A stretch of 64,000 nucleotides of DNA from positions 1-64,000 of the forward strand of contig NZ_SOSC01000006.1 of the NCBI RefSeq assembly GCF_005049285.1. Direction: 5' to 3'. The position numbers and the translations under genes were made by a program. The notes beneath the pieces are model-generated. The model was given only the letters and a program-made list of their open reading frames with translations, searched no databases and was not told where the DNA came from. The DNA comes from Halorientalis salina. GTDB taxonomy: Archaea; Halobacteriota; Halobacteria; Halobacteriales; Haloarculaceae. Positions within the stretch are counted from its first letter, which is position 1, and each line of letters starts with the position of its first letter. Positions 37,595 through 46,992 of the stretch are shown here, piece after piece.

Positions 37595-38445
37595 GCGTCC
37601 GCACCGTCGCCAAACAGGACTTCCTGAGCGCGCGCCGGTCGCGCGCGCTCTGGTTCGCGACGACGCTGTTCGCGCTACTGGCGGTGCTGATCGCGTACGG
37701 CTCCCAGGGGTATCGGCTCTCTGCCACCGAGCAGGTCCAGAACACGTTCCGATCGTTCGGGATGGTCCTGGCGGTGCTGTTGCCCATCGTGGCGCTGGTC
37801 GCCAGCTACATGTCCATCGCCGGCGAGCGCGAGAGCGGCGGTATCAAGTTCCTGCTGAGTTTCCCGAACACGCGACGGGACGTGTTCCTCGGGAAGCTGG
37901 CCAGTCGCCTCGCCGTCGTCGCGGCCGGCCTGACCTTCATCTTCCTGGCGGCGACGGCCGTCGCGGTCGCCAGACACGGCGCGTTCCCGGTCGGCGTCGT
38001 CCTCGGAACCTACCTCGTGTCGCTGCTGTACGGGTCGGTGTTCGTCGCCGTCGCGGTGGCGCTGTCCTCGGCGGTCGGGGCCCGGAGTCGAGCCATCGGC
38101 GCGGCCGTCGGATCCTACTTCGTCCTGATCGTGCTGTATCTGGTGCCGACCATCCGGATCACCGCGCTCGTCCAGTGGGTCCACGACACGATGCTGGGGA
38201 TGGAGCCGAACCCGCACCTCTACGACGCCGTCACCTACACCAGCCCGTACATCGCCTTCCGGAAGGCCCTGAACCTGGTCCTCCCGACGGAGATGCAACA
38301 GGAGGTGTTCAGAGGGAGCCTCGAGGCGGGCGGGGAGTTACCCGTCTACCTCACCGACGAGTTCTCTCTCGTCGTCTTCGCCGTCTGGCTGACGGTCCCG
38401 CTCGTCGTCGGCTACGTGCGATTCGAGGGGAGTGATCTGGAATGA
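37591..38445 (+). CDS. ABC-2 type permease (NosY-like)
   Basis: A 284-residue permease with about six helices (first at about 25-42; then 58-75, 105-130, 138-162, 170-192, 258-278). The segment SIAGERESGGIKFLLSFPNTRRDVFLGK is the typical ABC-2 coupling region. It starts with GTG overlapping the ATPase stop by 4 bases and ends overlapping the next gene (ATGA), so the three form one cassette. Substrate unknown. Confidence 0.9.
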   Translation: MSVRTVAKQDFLSARRSRALWFATTLFALLAVLIAYGSQGYRLSATEQVQNTFRSFGMVLAVLLPIVALVASYMSIAGERESGGIKFLLSFPNTRRDVFLGKLASRLAVVAAGLTFIFLAATAVAVARHGAFPVGVVLGTYLVSLLYGSVFVAVAVALSSAVGARSRAIGAAVGSYFVLIVLYLVPTIRITALVQWVHDTMLGMEPNPHLYDAVTYTSPYIAFRKALNLVLPTEMQQEVFRGSLEAGGELPVYLTDEFSLVVFAVWLTVPLVVGYVRFEGSDLE

Positions 38446-39086
38446 TTCGAGACCTCCCGCTCGCCCGCGTCCTCGTCGCGCTCGGTATCGTCATGCTCGT
38501 CGTGCCCGCACTGGTCCCGGTCCAGCCCATCCTGTTCCACGAGACAAGAGCGGGGACGACGGCGAACGGCACGCAACTCGAAGCGAACGGCGTCGACGTT
38601 ATCGCCTACGAGAACCTCTCGGAGCGCGGCCAGGAGCTGTACGTCGCGGCCCTCCGGAACGGCGGCAGCTACACCGTCCCGAAGGGATCAGGTGCGTCGG
38701 ACTTCGAGTACGCGAGCGCGGCGGATGAGGCGGAGGACGCCAGAGCCCAGCGGTTGGCCGGGACCGTCGCCATCGAGCGCCCGCCGGACGCCGACTTACC
38801 GCCTGCCGACGAACCCGTCGGCGCGGCCGAGCGCGAGCAGCGACGCCAGCAGGAGCGACAGCGCACGACCAACGAGAGCGCGTCGGGCAACGAGACCAGT
38901 TCGAAGGCGAACCAGTCGACGCCCTCCATCGAGGAGCGCCGACAGCAGATCGCCCGGTACGACCTGATGAGCACGCGAACGGACTCGCCGCCGCTGACGG
39001 CCGGGCAGAACCTCGTTCGGCTTCTCGCCTCGGTCGTCGGCGTGGTCGCCATCGGCGTCGGCGGCTACCTCTCCTCGCGACCCTGA
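38442..39086 (+). CDS. Membrane-anchored protein of the ABC cassette
   Basis: A 214-residue protein with an N-terminal helix (about 8-26), a long outer region, low-complexity and rich in Gln/Arg/Asn with NES/NET/NQS glycosylation sites, and a C-terminal helix (LVRLLASVVGVVAIGVGGYLS). The topology suggests an accessory or substrate-binding component for the ABC transporter ahead of it, with which it overlaps by 4 bases. No recognised family. Confidence 0.75.
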   Translation: MIRDLPLARVLVALGIVMLVVPALVPVQPILFHETRAGTTANGTQLEANGVDVIAYENLSERGQELYVAALRNGGSYTVPKGSGASDFEYASAADEAEDARAQRLAGTVAIERPPDADLPPADEPVGAAEREQRRQQERQRTTNESASGNETSSKANQSTPSIEERRQQIARYDLMSTRTDSPPLTAGQNLVRLLASVVGVVAIGVGGYLSSRP

Positions 39087-39140
39087 CCCCCGGACGACGC
39101 AGTCGGTAGGCTTTCGGGAACGGCCCTCTGGGGTTCTGGT

Positions 39141-39941
39141 ATGAGCGACGAGGACATCAGCATCGACGAGAAGCGCGTCTACGCCGCGAAATCGGACGCG
39201 ACGGAGCTGTACGTCGCCACCGGCCTCGGTCTGGCCGTCGTCTCGGTCTCGGCCGACATCGTCGGCGAGTTCTCGCTGGTCCACCGGTGTACGGCGACCG
39301 ACGTGGCCACCGACGCCGATCGGCTGGCCGTCGCGACCGACGAGGACGTACTCGTCGCGGACAGGACCGACCAAGAGTTCCGGGAGACCGGCTTCGGCCC
39401 CGCGAGCGCCGTGGCACTGGCCGACGGGGACCTGCTGGCGGGCGATACCGATGGTCGAGTCGCCCGCTACGACGGGAGCGAGTGGACGACGCTCGGGACC
39501 GGCGGGTCGGTGCGAGCCATCGACGGCGACCTCGTCGCAACCGCAGAGGGGATCGCTCGAATCGGTGACGAGGGGCTCGATCACGTGGGGTTGGACGACG
39601 TGCGCGACGTGGCCGCGGCGGGCACGCCCCTGGCGGCGACTGGCGACGGGCTGTACTACCTCGGTCCCGGCTGGGCGCGGGCGCTCGACGGGGCCTTCAC
39701 GGCCGTCGCACGCGACGGCGAGCGCGCCCACGCCGCGTCGGGGGAGACGCTCTACGAACACGTCGACGGCGAGTGGCGCGACCGCGAGTTCCCGGCGGAC
39801 GAAACAGTCGTGGCGCTGGCCCACGGGCCGGGGACCTACGCGGTGACCGAGACCGGGCGGGTGCTGGTCGACGCGGGCGACGGCTGGCGCGACCGGGCGC
39901 TGGGGCTGCGCGACGTGAGTGGACTGGCCGTCGCCCCCTGA
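39141..39941 (+). CDS. HVO_0234-type beta-propeller protein
   Basis: A 266-residue protein without signal or TM segments, made of repeated short beta-strand units (YVATGLGLAVVSVSADIVGE; LAVATDEDVLVADRTDQE; LVATAEGIARIGDEGLDHV; YAVTETGRVLVDAGDGWRD). This matches the haloarchaeal HVO_0234 propeller family. Such proteins often sit beside prs, as here (77 bases). No catalytic motif; a binding or scaffold role is likely. Confidence 0.75.
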   Translation: MSDEDISIDEKRVYAAKSDATELYVATGLGLAVVSVSADIVGEFSLVHRCTATDVATDADRLAVATDEDVLVADRTDQEFRETGFGPASAVALADGDLLAGDTDGRVARYDGSEWTTLGTGGSVRAIDGDLVATAEGIARIGDEGLDHVGLDDVRDVAAAGTPLAATGDGLYYLGPGWARALDGAFTAVARDGERAHAASGETLYEHVDGEWRDREFPADETVVALAHGPGTYAVTETGRVLVDAGDGWRDRALGLRDVSGLAVAP

Positions 39942-40018
39942 CGGTCAGCGGTGGCGGGACAGGACACTGCACGGAGCGAAGAAAAAGTGGTTTTACTACG
40001 GGTGGTGACGGCTGGGAT

Positions 40019-40867
40019 ATGATTGTTAGTGGGTCCACGTCGCAGTCACTCGCGGCCGCACTCGCCGAGGCGACCGGCGAGGCGCTCGCAGGGGTCGAGT
40101 TCGAGCGGTTCCCCGACGGGGAACTGATGGGGAAAGTCGGGGAGTTCGAGGCCGATCGGGCCGTCGTCGTCGCCTCGACCGTCTCCAGCGACGCCCATAT
40201 CGAACTGCTCCAGCTGCAGGACGCCGTCCGCGAGGCCGGCGCAGAAGAGGTCGTCACCGTCCTGCCGTACATGGGCTACGCACGCCAGGACGCGGCCTTC
40301 GAGCCGGGCCAGCCGGTGTCGGTCCGCGCGATGGCGCGCGCCATCAGCACCGGCACCGACCGCGTCCTCACGGTGAACCCGCACGAACCGGACGTGACCG
40401 ATCACTTCTCGGTCCCGGCTGAAACCGTCGACGCGGCCGGGCTGCTGGCCGACCCGCTGCCCGAGGACCTGGTCGAACCGGTCTTCTGTTCGCCCGACGA
40501 GGGGGCGATCGGCATCGCCGAGACGGTCCGAGAGACCTACGGCGGCGGCGAGACGGACTTCTTCGAGAAGACGCGCCTGTCGGGCAGCGAGGTCGAAATC
40601 GAACCCAGCGACACCGACGTCGAGGGCCGGGACGTGGTCCTGACCGACGACATCATCGCCACGGGATCGACGATGTCAGAGTCCGTCGCCGTCCTCGAAG
40701 AGCGCGGCGCGGCCCGCGTGTTCGTCACCTGCGTCCACCCGATGCTCGCGGCGAACGCCCACACGAAACTCGCCAGGGCCGGCGTCGAGACCGTCTTCGG
40801 CACCGACACCATCGAACGACCCGTCAGCGCCGTCAGCGTCGCTCCCGTCGTCGCCGACTCGCTCTGA
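40019..40867 (+). CDS. prs: Ribose-phosphate diphosphokinase
   Basis: A 282-residue PRPP synthetase, transferring pyrophosphate from ATP to ribose 5-phosphate to feed purine, pyrimidine, histidine and tryptophan synthesis. It has the ATP region RFPDGELMGKV, PYMGYARQD and the PRPP-binding loop VVLTDDIIATGSTM. The length is that of short archaeal enzymes. A GGTTTTACTAC element (about 39990-40000) places transcription start at the ATG, so the frame extending upstream is not used. Confidence 0.95.
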   Translation: MIVSGSTSQSLAAALAEATGEALAGVEFERFPDGELMGKVGEFEADRAVVVASTVSSDAHIELLQLQDAVREAGAEEVVTVLPYMGYARQDAAFEPGQPVSVRAMARAISTGTDRVLTVNPHEPDVTDHFSVPAETVDAAGLLADPLPEDLVEPVFCSPDEGAIGIAETVRETYGGGETDFFEKTRLSGSEVEIEPSDTDVEGRDVVLTDDIIATGSTMSESVAVLEERGAARVFVTCVHPMLAANAHTKLARAGVETVFGTDTIERPVSAVSVAPVVADSL

Positions 40868-40925
40868 GGCGGCGGACTGCCCCAGCAGAGGGATGAAGAG
40901 GGCGAGCGTGGTAGTTAGTGCCACG

Positions 40926-41351
40926 ATGGGCGACCCCACGGAGATGCCGGACCGGGCCGCCCCCGAGTCGGCCCGTCGGCGGTTGCTGCTTTCGTTCGTC
41001 GCCTTCCTGTTCCTGTTCGGGCAGCCAGTGGTCGTGTTCGCGCTGACGGTGCTGTCGGCGCCGCTGCCGTCGCTGGCCGTCGTCGTCGCCGGAACGGGAC
41101 TGCTGGCCGCACCGACGGCCAGTGCGTTCGTCCGGGCCGATAGATCGGTGGGTCGTCTGGCGGATTTCGTCCTCGCCGTCGCTGGCGTCCAGATCGTGCT
41201 GATACTGCTCGCGCACGTCGCGCTGTCGGACGCCGGCTCGATGGCGACCGTCGCCCGGCCGGCCATCGTGTTCGTCTCCTATCCGGTCGCCTACTATCTG
41301 GTGTATCACAGCGGGGCAGCGAAAGCCCTGAACGACAGGTCGCGCGGGTAG
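40926..41351 (+). CDS. Four-helix membrane protein, unknown
   Basis: A 141-residue protein with a charged N-terminus (MGDPTEMPDRAAPESARRR) and about four hydrophobic helices (about 22-42, 45-66, 76-98, 108-128). I chose the ATG at 40926; an earlier in-frame ATG at 40893 would add 11 residues. No recognised domain. It follows prs on the same strand by 58 bases. Confidence 0.65.
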   Translation: MGDPTEMPDRAAPESARRRLLLSFVAFLFLFGQPVVVFALTVLSAPLPSLAVVVAGTGLLAAPTASAFVRADRSVGRLADFVLAVAGVQIVLILLAHVALSDAGSMATVARPAIVFVSYPVAYYLVYHSGAAKALNDRSRG

Positions 41352-41379
41352 CCGTCGCCGGCCACTCGCAGTGGGACCG

Positions 41380-42306
41380 TCAGAACTGGCCGACGATCTG
41401 CGGGACACACCCCACGTCCCGCTTGTAGTAGTCGCCGTGGGCGTCGATGCCGGCGGTCACGTCGACGTCGGTGTAGTTGTCGGGGGCCGGGCCGTCGATG
41501 CCCTTCTCGCCGACGGCGTCCTCGAACTCGCGGGTCTCGAAGACGTACTCCAGGACCTCGTCGTCGTCGGCGTAGAAGTTGTCGAACTGCCGGGTGGCGT
41601 ACTCGATGTGGTCGCCGTACTCGCTGTCGAACCAGCCGGCGTCCAGCGAGGGGGCGTCCCGTGCGATGGCCCCACCGACCAGCGTCACCGATTCGACGGC
41701 GTCGGCCGCGCCGAAGTCGTCTTCGAGCGACTGGAGCGCGAAGATCGCGACGCGCGCGCCCAGCGAGTGCCCGACGAGTCGGACCGGACCGGACCGGTCG
41801 GTGACGAAGTTCGCCAGTTTCGGCCCGTTTTTCTCCGCGATGTCCTTGGCCGTCGACCAGCCCAGATCCCAGCTGTCGCCCTTGTCCGAGTCCCAGCTGT
41901 AGGCGGCGACGTTGCCCCCGTAGCCGTTCTGCTCTAACGCCAGCTGGCACTCGTAGGCCGAGTTCACGTCGTCGTCGTTGGCGTCGTCGTTGTTCCAGCC
42001 GTGGACGAACAGGAGGAGTTCGCCGCTCCCGAGGTCGCCCTCGACGTCGTAGTTCTGATCGGTGTTCCCACCGACGAGCGACCCGTTGTCGTCGAAGTGG
42101 TCGCGAGTGCTCACCCGCGGGTAGCCGTCCGGTGCCTCGGCGTTCTCCGAGTCCGACTTCGCTGCGGCCGGTCCGGAAAGCGCCGTCACACCGCCCGCAC
42201 CGACGACCGCCGTCGCCGCTCCCCGGAGGAACGTCCGCCTGCTCACCGCTGTCCGCGTTTCTTCCGCGTCGATGCTCCCAATCAGTGATTCGTGTGAACG
42301 AGTCAC
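41380..42306 (-). CDS. Tat-exported alpha/beta hydrolase
   Basis: A 308-residue secreted hydrolase. A twin-arginine signal (SRRTFLRGAATAVVGAGG, Arg23-24) ends near GPAAAK. The mature protein has an oxyanion HGWNND (from His102), nucleophile Ser181 in GHSLGAR and a likely catalytic His290 in DAHGDYYKR. Asp-rich surface as in halophilic exoenzymes. It may be a lipase or esterase; substrate unknown. An ATATAAAAC promoter (about 42346-42354, minus strand) lies just upstream. Confidence 0.88.
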   Translation of the reverse strand: MTRSHESLIGSIDAEETRTAVSRRTFLRGAATAVVGAGGVTALSGPAAAKSDSENAEAPDGYPRVSTRDHFDDNGSLVGGNTDQNYDVEGDLGSGELLLFVHGWNNDDANDDDVNSAYECQLALEQNGYGGNVAAYSWDSDKGDSWDLGWSTAKDIAEKNGPKLANFVTDRSGPVRLVGHSLGARVAIFALQSLEDDFGAADAVESVTLVGGAIARDAPSLDAGWFDSEYGDHIEYATRQFDNFYADDDEVLEYVFETREFEDAVGEKGIDGPAPDNYTDVDVTAGIDAHGDYYKRDVGCVPQIVGQF

Positions 42307-42530
42307 AGATTGGCATTCACCGCGATACTAATTGTAAATTTTCGCTAGTTTTATATTATTATTTTTTATGCTATGGTGTGAAACGAAATTGTCGTTTATA
42401 ACTAGCCGTATATGTACGGCAATATATACAGATAGTTGCGATGCTGCTGATGGTTCACCCATCGTGAATGCAGGTTTCCGTCGCTATCGGGGCGCGGTGG
42501 ATCGTGAATTGGGGAAAAAGTACCGGCTGT

Positions 42531-45500
42531 TCAGTCAGACGCTTCAGCCGCCGCCAGCGGCTCGACCGCGATCGTCATCGTCACGCCTTCGACTTCCCAG
42601 TCCTTCCGGTGGCCGTCCTCGACCGCGCCGAACTCGTCGGCGCGGACCTCCTCGGCGATGAGGCCCTCGTGTTCCCGCACGAGGTCGGCGATCCGGTCGT
42701 CGTCGATGTCCAGATCGACAGCGATGCGCTCCTCGATGTCCAGGTCGAGGTCCTTGCGCATCTCCTGGACGCGGCGGATGACCTCGCGGGCGTACCCCTC
42801 GCTCTCGATGTCCTCGGTGAGTTCGGTGTCGACGTACACCGACCCGCTCCCGTCGAGAGCCTCGAAGCCGGTGCCGCTGATGTCCTCGGGGGTGTGGCGG
42901 ACGAACTCGACCATCTCCTCGGTCAGGTCGACCTCGCGACCGAGTTCGTCTTCGACCGCGGCTTCCAGCGCGTCGAGGGACTGCTCGGTGACCCGGGCGT
43001 CGTTCAGTGCGTTCATGACGCGGCCGGCCTCGTCGCCGAACTCGGGACCGAGCAGACTCATGTCGGCCTCCGCCGAGAAGGTGATCTCGCCCCAGTCCTC
43101 CTCGGGATCGACGACCGTGACCGTGCGGGCGTTGAGCCGCTCGGCCAGAATGTCGGTCCGGTTCGCCAGCGACGCCGTCAGGTCCTCACCGGTCGTGACG
43201 TCGACGATGACCTCGGTGACCGGCCAGCGGAGGCTCCGTTCGGCCTGCTGGCGGGCGTTCGAGCCGGCTTCCTCCGCGGCACGGACGGCCGCGACGTCGG
43301 CCTCCAGGGCCTCGTCGTGCCAGAACTCTGATCGGTCGGGCCAGTCTTTCATGTGGACCGTATCGAACCCGGCGTCACCCGTGAGGTTTTGATAGATCTC
43401 CTCGGCGATAAAGGGCGAGAACGGCGCGAACAGCGCGACCGTCTCTTCGAGGACGTGATACAGCGTGGCGTACGCGGCCTCCTTCGAGGAACTGTCGTCC
43501 TCCTCCCAGAGCCGGTCGCGGACGGTCTGGACGTAGAACCGCGAGACGTCCTCGACGACGAACGAAAGCAAGGCGTCGAGCGCCTTGTGCTGCTCGAAGT
43601 CCTCCATGTACTCGGTCATCTCGGCGGTGACGCTCTGGAGCCGGGAGAGCACCCACTCGTCGACGAGTTCCGTCTCGGCGTCCCGGACGTCCACGCTCTC
43701 GGGGTCGAACTCGTCCATCCGCATATAGGGGAGCGGGAACCGGAACACGTTCCAGAGGATGTTGAGTCGGCGTTTCATCTCGGCCATCTCGTCCCAGGAG
43801 AACTTCATGTCGTCGCCCTGCGGGTTGACCGACAGCAGGAAGAGGCGCATGGGGTCCCTGCCGTGGCGGTCGATGGCCTCGCCGGGTTCGACGATGTTGC
43901 CAAGCGACTTGGACATCTTCCGACCGTCCTCGTCCAGCGCCCACCCGTGCATCAGGACCTGCTCGTAGGGTACCTCGCCCATCGCGGCCGAGCCCATACC
44001 CAGTTGCGACCAGAACCACCCGCGGGTCTGGTCGTGGGCCTCCATGATGAGGTCGGCGGGCCACAGTTCCTCGAAGGTCTCCTCGTCGCTCGGGAAGCCG
44101 ATGGTTCCCCAGGTCGCCACCGAGGAGTCGAGCCACACGTCGAAGACGTCGCCGACGCGCGTGTACGTGGTGCCGTCCTCGGTGATGGTCAGGTCGTCGA
44201 CGGTCCCCTTGTGGATGTCCACCGTGTCGGGGTCGATGTCCTGGTCGACCCGTTCTGCGAGTTCCTCGCGGGTGCCGACGACGATGGCCTCGTCCATCTC
44301 TCCGCTCCAGTCTTCGGGAGTCCAGATAGGAATCGGGATCCCCCAGTAGCGCTGCCGGGAGACGTTCCAGTCCGGCGAGTCCTCGACGAAGTCCCGGAAG
44401 CGCACGTCCCGGGCTTCCTGTGGGTACCACTCCGACTCCTCGATGTTGTCGAGCAACTCGTCTTTGATGTCGGTGACCGTGATGAACCACTGGTCGGTGA
44501 CGATCTGGATGATGCCCGTGTCACACCGCCAGCAGTGACCGTAGTCGTGGTGGACGGTGTCGCGGGCGAGCAGGTTGCCGTTCGCCTCCAGATCGCCCAT
44601 GATCGCCTCGTCGGCGTCCTTGACGAACTCGCCGGCGTACTTGCCGGCAGCGTCCTCGTAGACGCCGTCGGGGCCGACGGGACAGAAGATGTCGAGACCG
44701 AGTTCCTGCCCGCGCTCGAAGTCCACCTCACCGTGGCCGGGCGCGCTGTGGACCAGGCCTGTTCGATCTGCCTCGACGTAGTCGGCGGTGTAGACCTGGA
44801 GCGTCCCCTCGCCGCTCGGGGCGTCGGGCACTTCCTCGCGCAGCGGGTGGTCGTACTCCCAGCCGACCATCTCCTCGCCGGCGACTTCCTCAATTACCTC
44901 GTAATCGCCGTAGCCGCCCTGTTCGAGGGCGTCTTCGACACAGTCCTCGTGGAGGTACAGCGTCTCCGTCTGGCCGCCCCGCTGGGCCTCGACGGCCTGA
45001 TAGGTCGCGTCGCCGTCGACGGCGACGAAGGTGTTGGCTGGAATCGTCCATGGCGTGGTGGTCCAGATAACCAGGGAACCCTCCTTCTCGCGCAGCGAGA
45101 ACTTCACGTAGATCGACGGGTCCTGCACGTGGTCGTACTCGACCTCGTTGTTGGCGATGGCGGTCTCACACCGGGGACACTGGGAGATAGAGCGCTGTCC
45201 CTGCTCGACGAGCCCGCGGTCGTCGGCCTGCTGGAACCCCCACCAGGCCGCTTCCATGTACTCGGGGTCGACCGTCTTGTAGGGGTCGTCCCAGTCCATC
45301 CAGACGCCGAAGGACTTGAAGTCGTCCTGGAGCCCCTGGAGTTGCTCGTCGGCGAACTCCTTGCACTCCTCGATGAAGGCCTCCTCGCCGTACTCCTCGA
45401 TGTCCTTCTTGTTCTCGAAGCCCAGTCGCTCCTCGACTTTCGTCTCGATGGGGAGCCCGTGCATGTCGTAGCCAGGGCGGTCGGTCACGTCGTAGCCCTG

Positions 45501-45728
45501 CATGCGGAGATAGCGGATGTAGAGGTCTTTGAGCGTCTTGTTCCAGGTCGTCCCCATGTGGGCCGACCCAGAGGTGTACGGCGGGCCGTCGACGAAGAAG
45601 TACGGCTCGCCGTCGGCCCTGTGGTCTTTGGTCTGCTCGTAGGCGTCGACCGCGTCCCAGTAATCGAAAACCCCCTCCTCGACCGTCTGCGGGTCGTACT
45701 GGTCGTCGACCGGATCGAACCTGCTCAT
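42531..45728 (-). CDS. ileS: Isoleucine--tRNA ligase
   Basis: A 1065-residue class I synthetase. HIGH is present as HMGT (PPYTSGSAHMGTTWN), KMSKS as GRKMSKSLGN, and the editing domain contains YTADYVEADRTGLVHSAPGHG in two stretches around 300-330. The C-terminal anticodon-binding domain ends with an acidic stretch. The ATG at 45728 (MSRFDPVDDQYDPQ) is the archaeal family start and follows a CCTTTAGTCC box by about 25 bases, giving a leaderless mRNA; longer frames upstream are not used. Confidence 0.96.
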   Translation of the reverse strand: MSRFDPVDDQYDPQTVEEGVFDYWDAVDAYEQTKDHRADGEPYFFVDGPPYTSGSAHMGTTWNKTLKDLYIRYLRMQGYDVTDRPGYDMHGLPIETKVEERLGFENKKDIEEYGEEAFIEECKEFADEQLQGLQDDFKSFGVWMDWDDPYKTVDPEYMEAAWWGFQQADDRGLVEQGQRSISQCPRCETAIANNEVEYDHVQDPSIYVKFSLREKEGSLVIWTTTPWTIPANTFVAVDGDATYQAVEAQRGGQTETLYLHEDCVEDALEQGGYGDYEVIEEVAGEEMVGWEYDHPLREEVPDAPSGEGTLQVYTADYVEADRTGLVHSAPGHGEVDFERGQELGLDIFCPVGPDGVYEDAAGKYAGEFVKDADEAIMGDLEANGNLLARDTVHHDYGHCWRCDTGIIQIVTDQWFITVTDIKDELLDNIEESEWYPQEARDVRFRDFVEDSPDWNVSRQRYWGIPIPIWTPEDWSGEMDEAIVVGTREELAERVDQDIDPDTVDIHKGTVDDLTITEDGTTYTRVGDVFDVWLDSSVATWGTIGFPSDEETFEELWPADLIMEAHDQTRGWFWSQLGMGSAAMGEVPYEQVLMHGWALDEDGRKMSKSLGNIVEPGEAIDRHGRDPMRLFLLSVNPQGDDMKFSWDEMAEMKRRLNILWNVFRFPLPYMRMDEFDPESVDVRDAETELVDEWVLSRLQSVTAEMTEYMEDFEQHKALDALLSFVVEDVSRFYVQTVRDRLWEEDDSSSKEAAYATLYHVLEETVALFAPFSPFIAEEIYQNLTGDAGFDTVHMKDWPDRSEFWHDEALEADVAAVRAAEEAGSNARQQAERSLRWPVTEVIVDVTTGEDLTASLANRTDILAERLNARTVTVVDPEEDWGEITFSAEADMSLLGPEFGDEAGRVMNALNDARVTEQSLDALEAAVEDELGREVDLTEEMVEFVRHTPEDISGTGFEALDGSGSVYVDTELTEDIESEGYAREVIRRVQEMRKDLDLDIEERIAVDLDIDDDRIADLVREHEGLIAEEVRADEFGAVEDGHRKDWEVEGVTMTIAVEPLAAAEASD

Positions 45729-45817
45729 GTGTGCCCCATTCGCGGCCGGGACTAAAGGGGAATCGGTCCGACAGCGGCCCAGGGTCCCATCGGCGTGAAA
45801 AAACCGAACGCGGGCGG

Positions 45818-46606
45818 CTACACCGGGAGGTCCAGGGAATCGGTCTCCAGTTCCGAGAGGACCGTGAGCAAGGAGAACAGGAACAAAAGCAGACACGTGA
45901 ACCCGAACTCCGTCTCGACGAGCGCCAGCACGCCACGCTCGTCGATCTCCGCGATACACTGCTCGGACAGTTCCTCGACGCCGCCCGCCTCGTCGAGTTC
46001 CGCTTCGAGTTCGTCGAGGATGTCGTCGAATGCACTCTCGAACTGGTCGCCGAGAGAGGGAGCGAGGTCCAGCAGCGCGGCCTGGCCGTCTTCGAGTGCG
46101 GGTTCGACCGCGTCGTGAATCTCGTCCTCGTTCGAGTTCAGGATGGACACCATCAGGTCGCGAACGTCATCGACTCGCTCGTCGTCACCCCGTATCATCG
46201 ATTCGACGTCGGATTCGACCGTCCCGTGGAATTCGAGCGAGCCGTGGTTGAGTTCCGTGAGGTGGTCGTCCTCGACGACTGCTTCGAGGTCAGTCACGCA
46301 CAGCAACTCGGCGTCGGTGTCGTTCCCGACGGGCCCTTCGAGTTTGAGTTCCTCGAGGGTAATCGCGTCGTCGTGAGTCGACAAACCGTGCAGTTCGAGC
46401 AGGTCGAAAATCCAGAACGAAAGTCGCTCGTGCGCGACTGGTTGGCCGTCGTCGTGGTCGTCATCGTCGCCACCGGCGGCGATCCCCGACATCGCGCCGA
46501 CGACGGCCGTCCCGCCGAGGGCACGGAGCAGGGTTCGTCGCGTGTTTTCCAGAGGCAGGTCGTCGAGCGGTACGCCGTCGGTCGAGTTCGTGGAGTCGTC
46601 AGTCAT
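45818..46606 (-). CDS. Tat-signal acidic protein with C-terminal helix
   Basis: A 262-residue protein. A twin-arginine signal (ENTRRTLLRALGGTAVVGA, Arg23-24) is followed by Asp/His runs (DDDDHDDG) and a long acidic helical region rich in Glu/Asp/Leu. The C-terminus has a hydrophobic helix (FGFTCLLLFLFSLLTVL) that would anchor it to the outer face. No recognised domain. Start at the ATG 46606. Confidence 0.72.
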   Translation of the reverse strand: MTDDSTNSTDGVPLDDLPLENTRRTLLRALGGTAVVGAMSGIAAGGDDDDHDDGQPVAHERLSFWIFDLLELHGLSTHDDAITLEELKLEGPVGNDTDAELLCVTDLEAVVEDDHLTELNHGSLEFHGTVESDVESMIRGDDERVDDVRDLMVSILNSNEDEIHDAVEPALEDGQAALLDLAPSLGDQFESAFDDILDELEAELDEAGGVEELSEQCIAEIDERGVLALVETEFGFTCLLLFLFSLLTVLSELETDSLDLPV

Positions 46607-46992
46607 GGGTGGAGGGCAGTGTTGCCGACCGGTCTCGGTCGCTGTCGACCGCGTCGACGCTAGCACGCATTCGAACGAATTCGGTCTACCCGTTTGGTTA
46701 TCTGGCCCCGGAATCGGCCCACCGGGACAACTTACTCGGGTAATGGCTGGATGAGTGGGCGAGCGAACAGATACGAACGGGCAACCGCGACGCAAATGAA
46801 CGGAGCTGGGAGAGAGTCCGCTTCGGGAGACTCCCAGTCACAGTACGAGCAGAACCGCCGTATAATAGCCCGCACCGACGGCAAACGCCCAGAACCGACT
46901 CTCCCGTCGCGCCGGCATTCCTCCTTGCTGGCGTTGAGGACGAGCGGCCCGGAACGAACCGCTCAACTGGATCGCACGGAAACTGGCCGACG
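46607..46992. other. Intergenic region between the Tat protein and UDG
   Basis: 386 bases between divergent genes. It must hold promoters for both sides. Apart from the small candidate ORF at 46838-46918, nothing recognisable was seen. Confidence 0.45.
46838..46918 (-). CDS. Possible 26-residue membrane peptide
   Basis: An ATG-started frame of 26 codons encodes a basic N-terminus (MPARRESRF) followed by one hydrophobic stretch (WAFAVGAGYYTAVLLVL) that runs to the stop. The charge-then-helix layout is that of small membrane peptides. There is no homology evidence, and a longer frame upstream looks like shadow sequence, so this is tentative. Confidence 0.35.
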   Translation of the reverse strand: MPARRESRFWAFAVGAGYYTAVLLVL

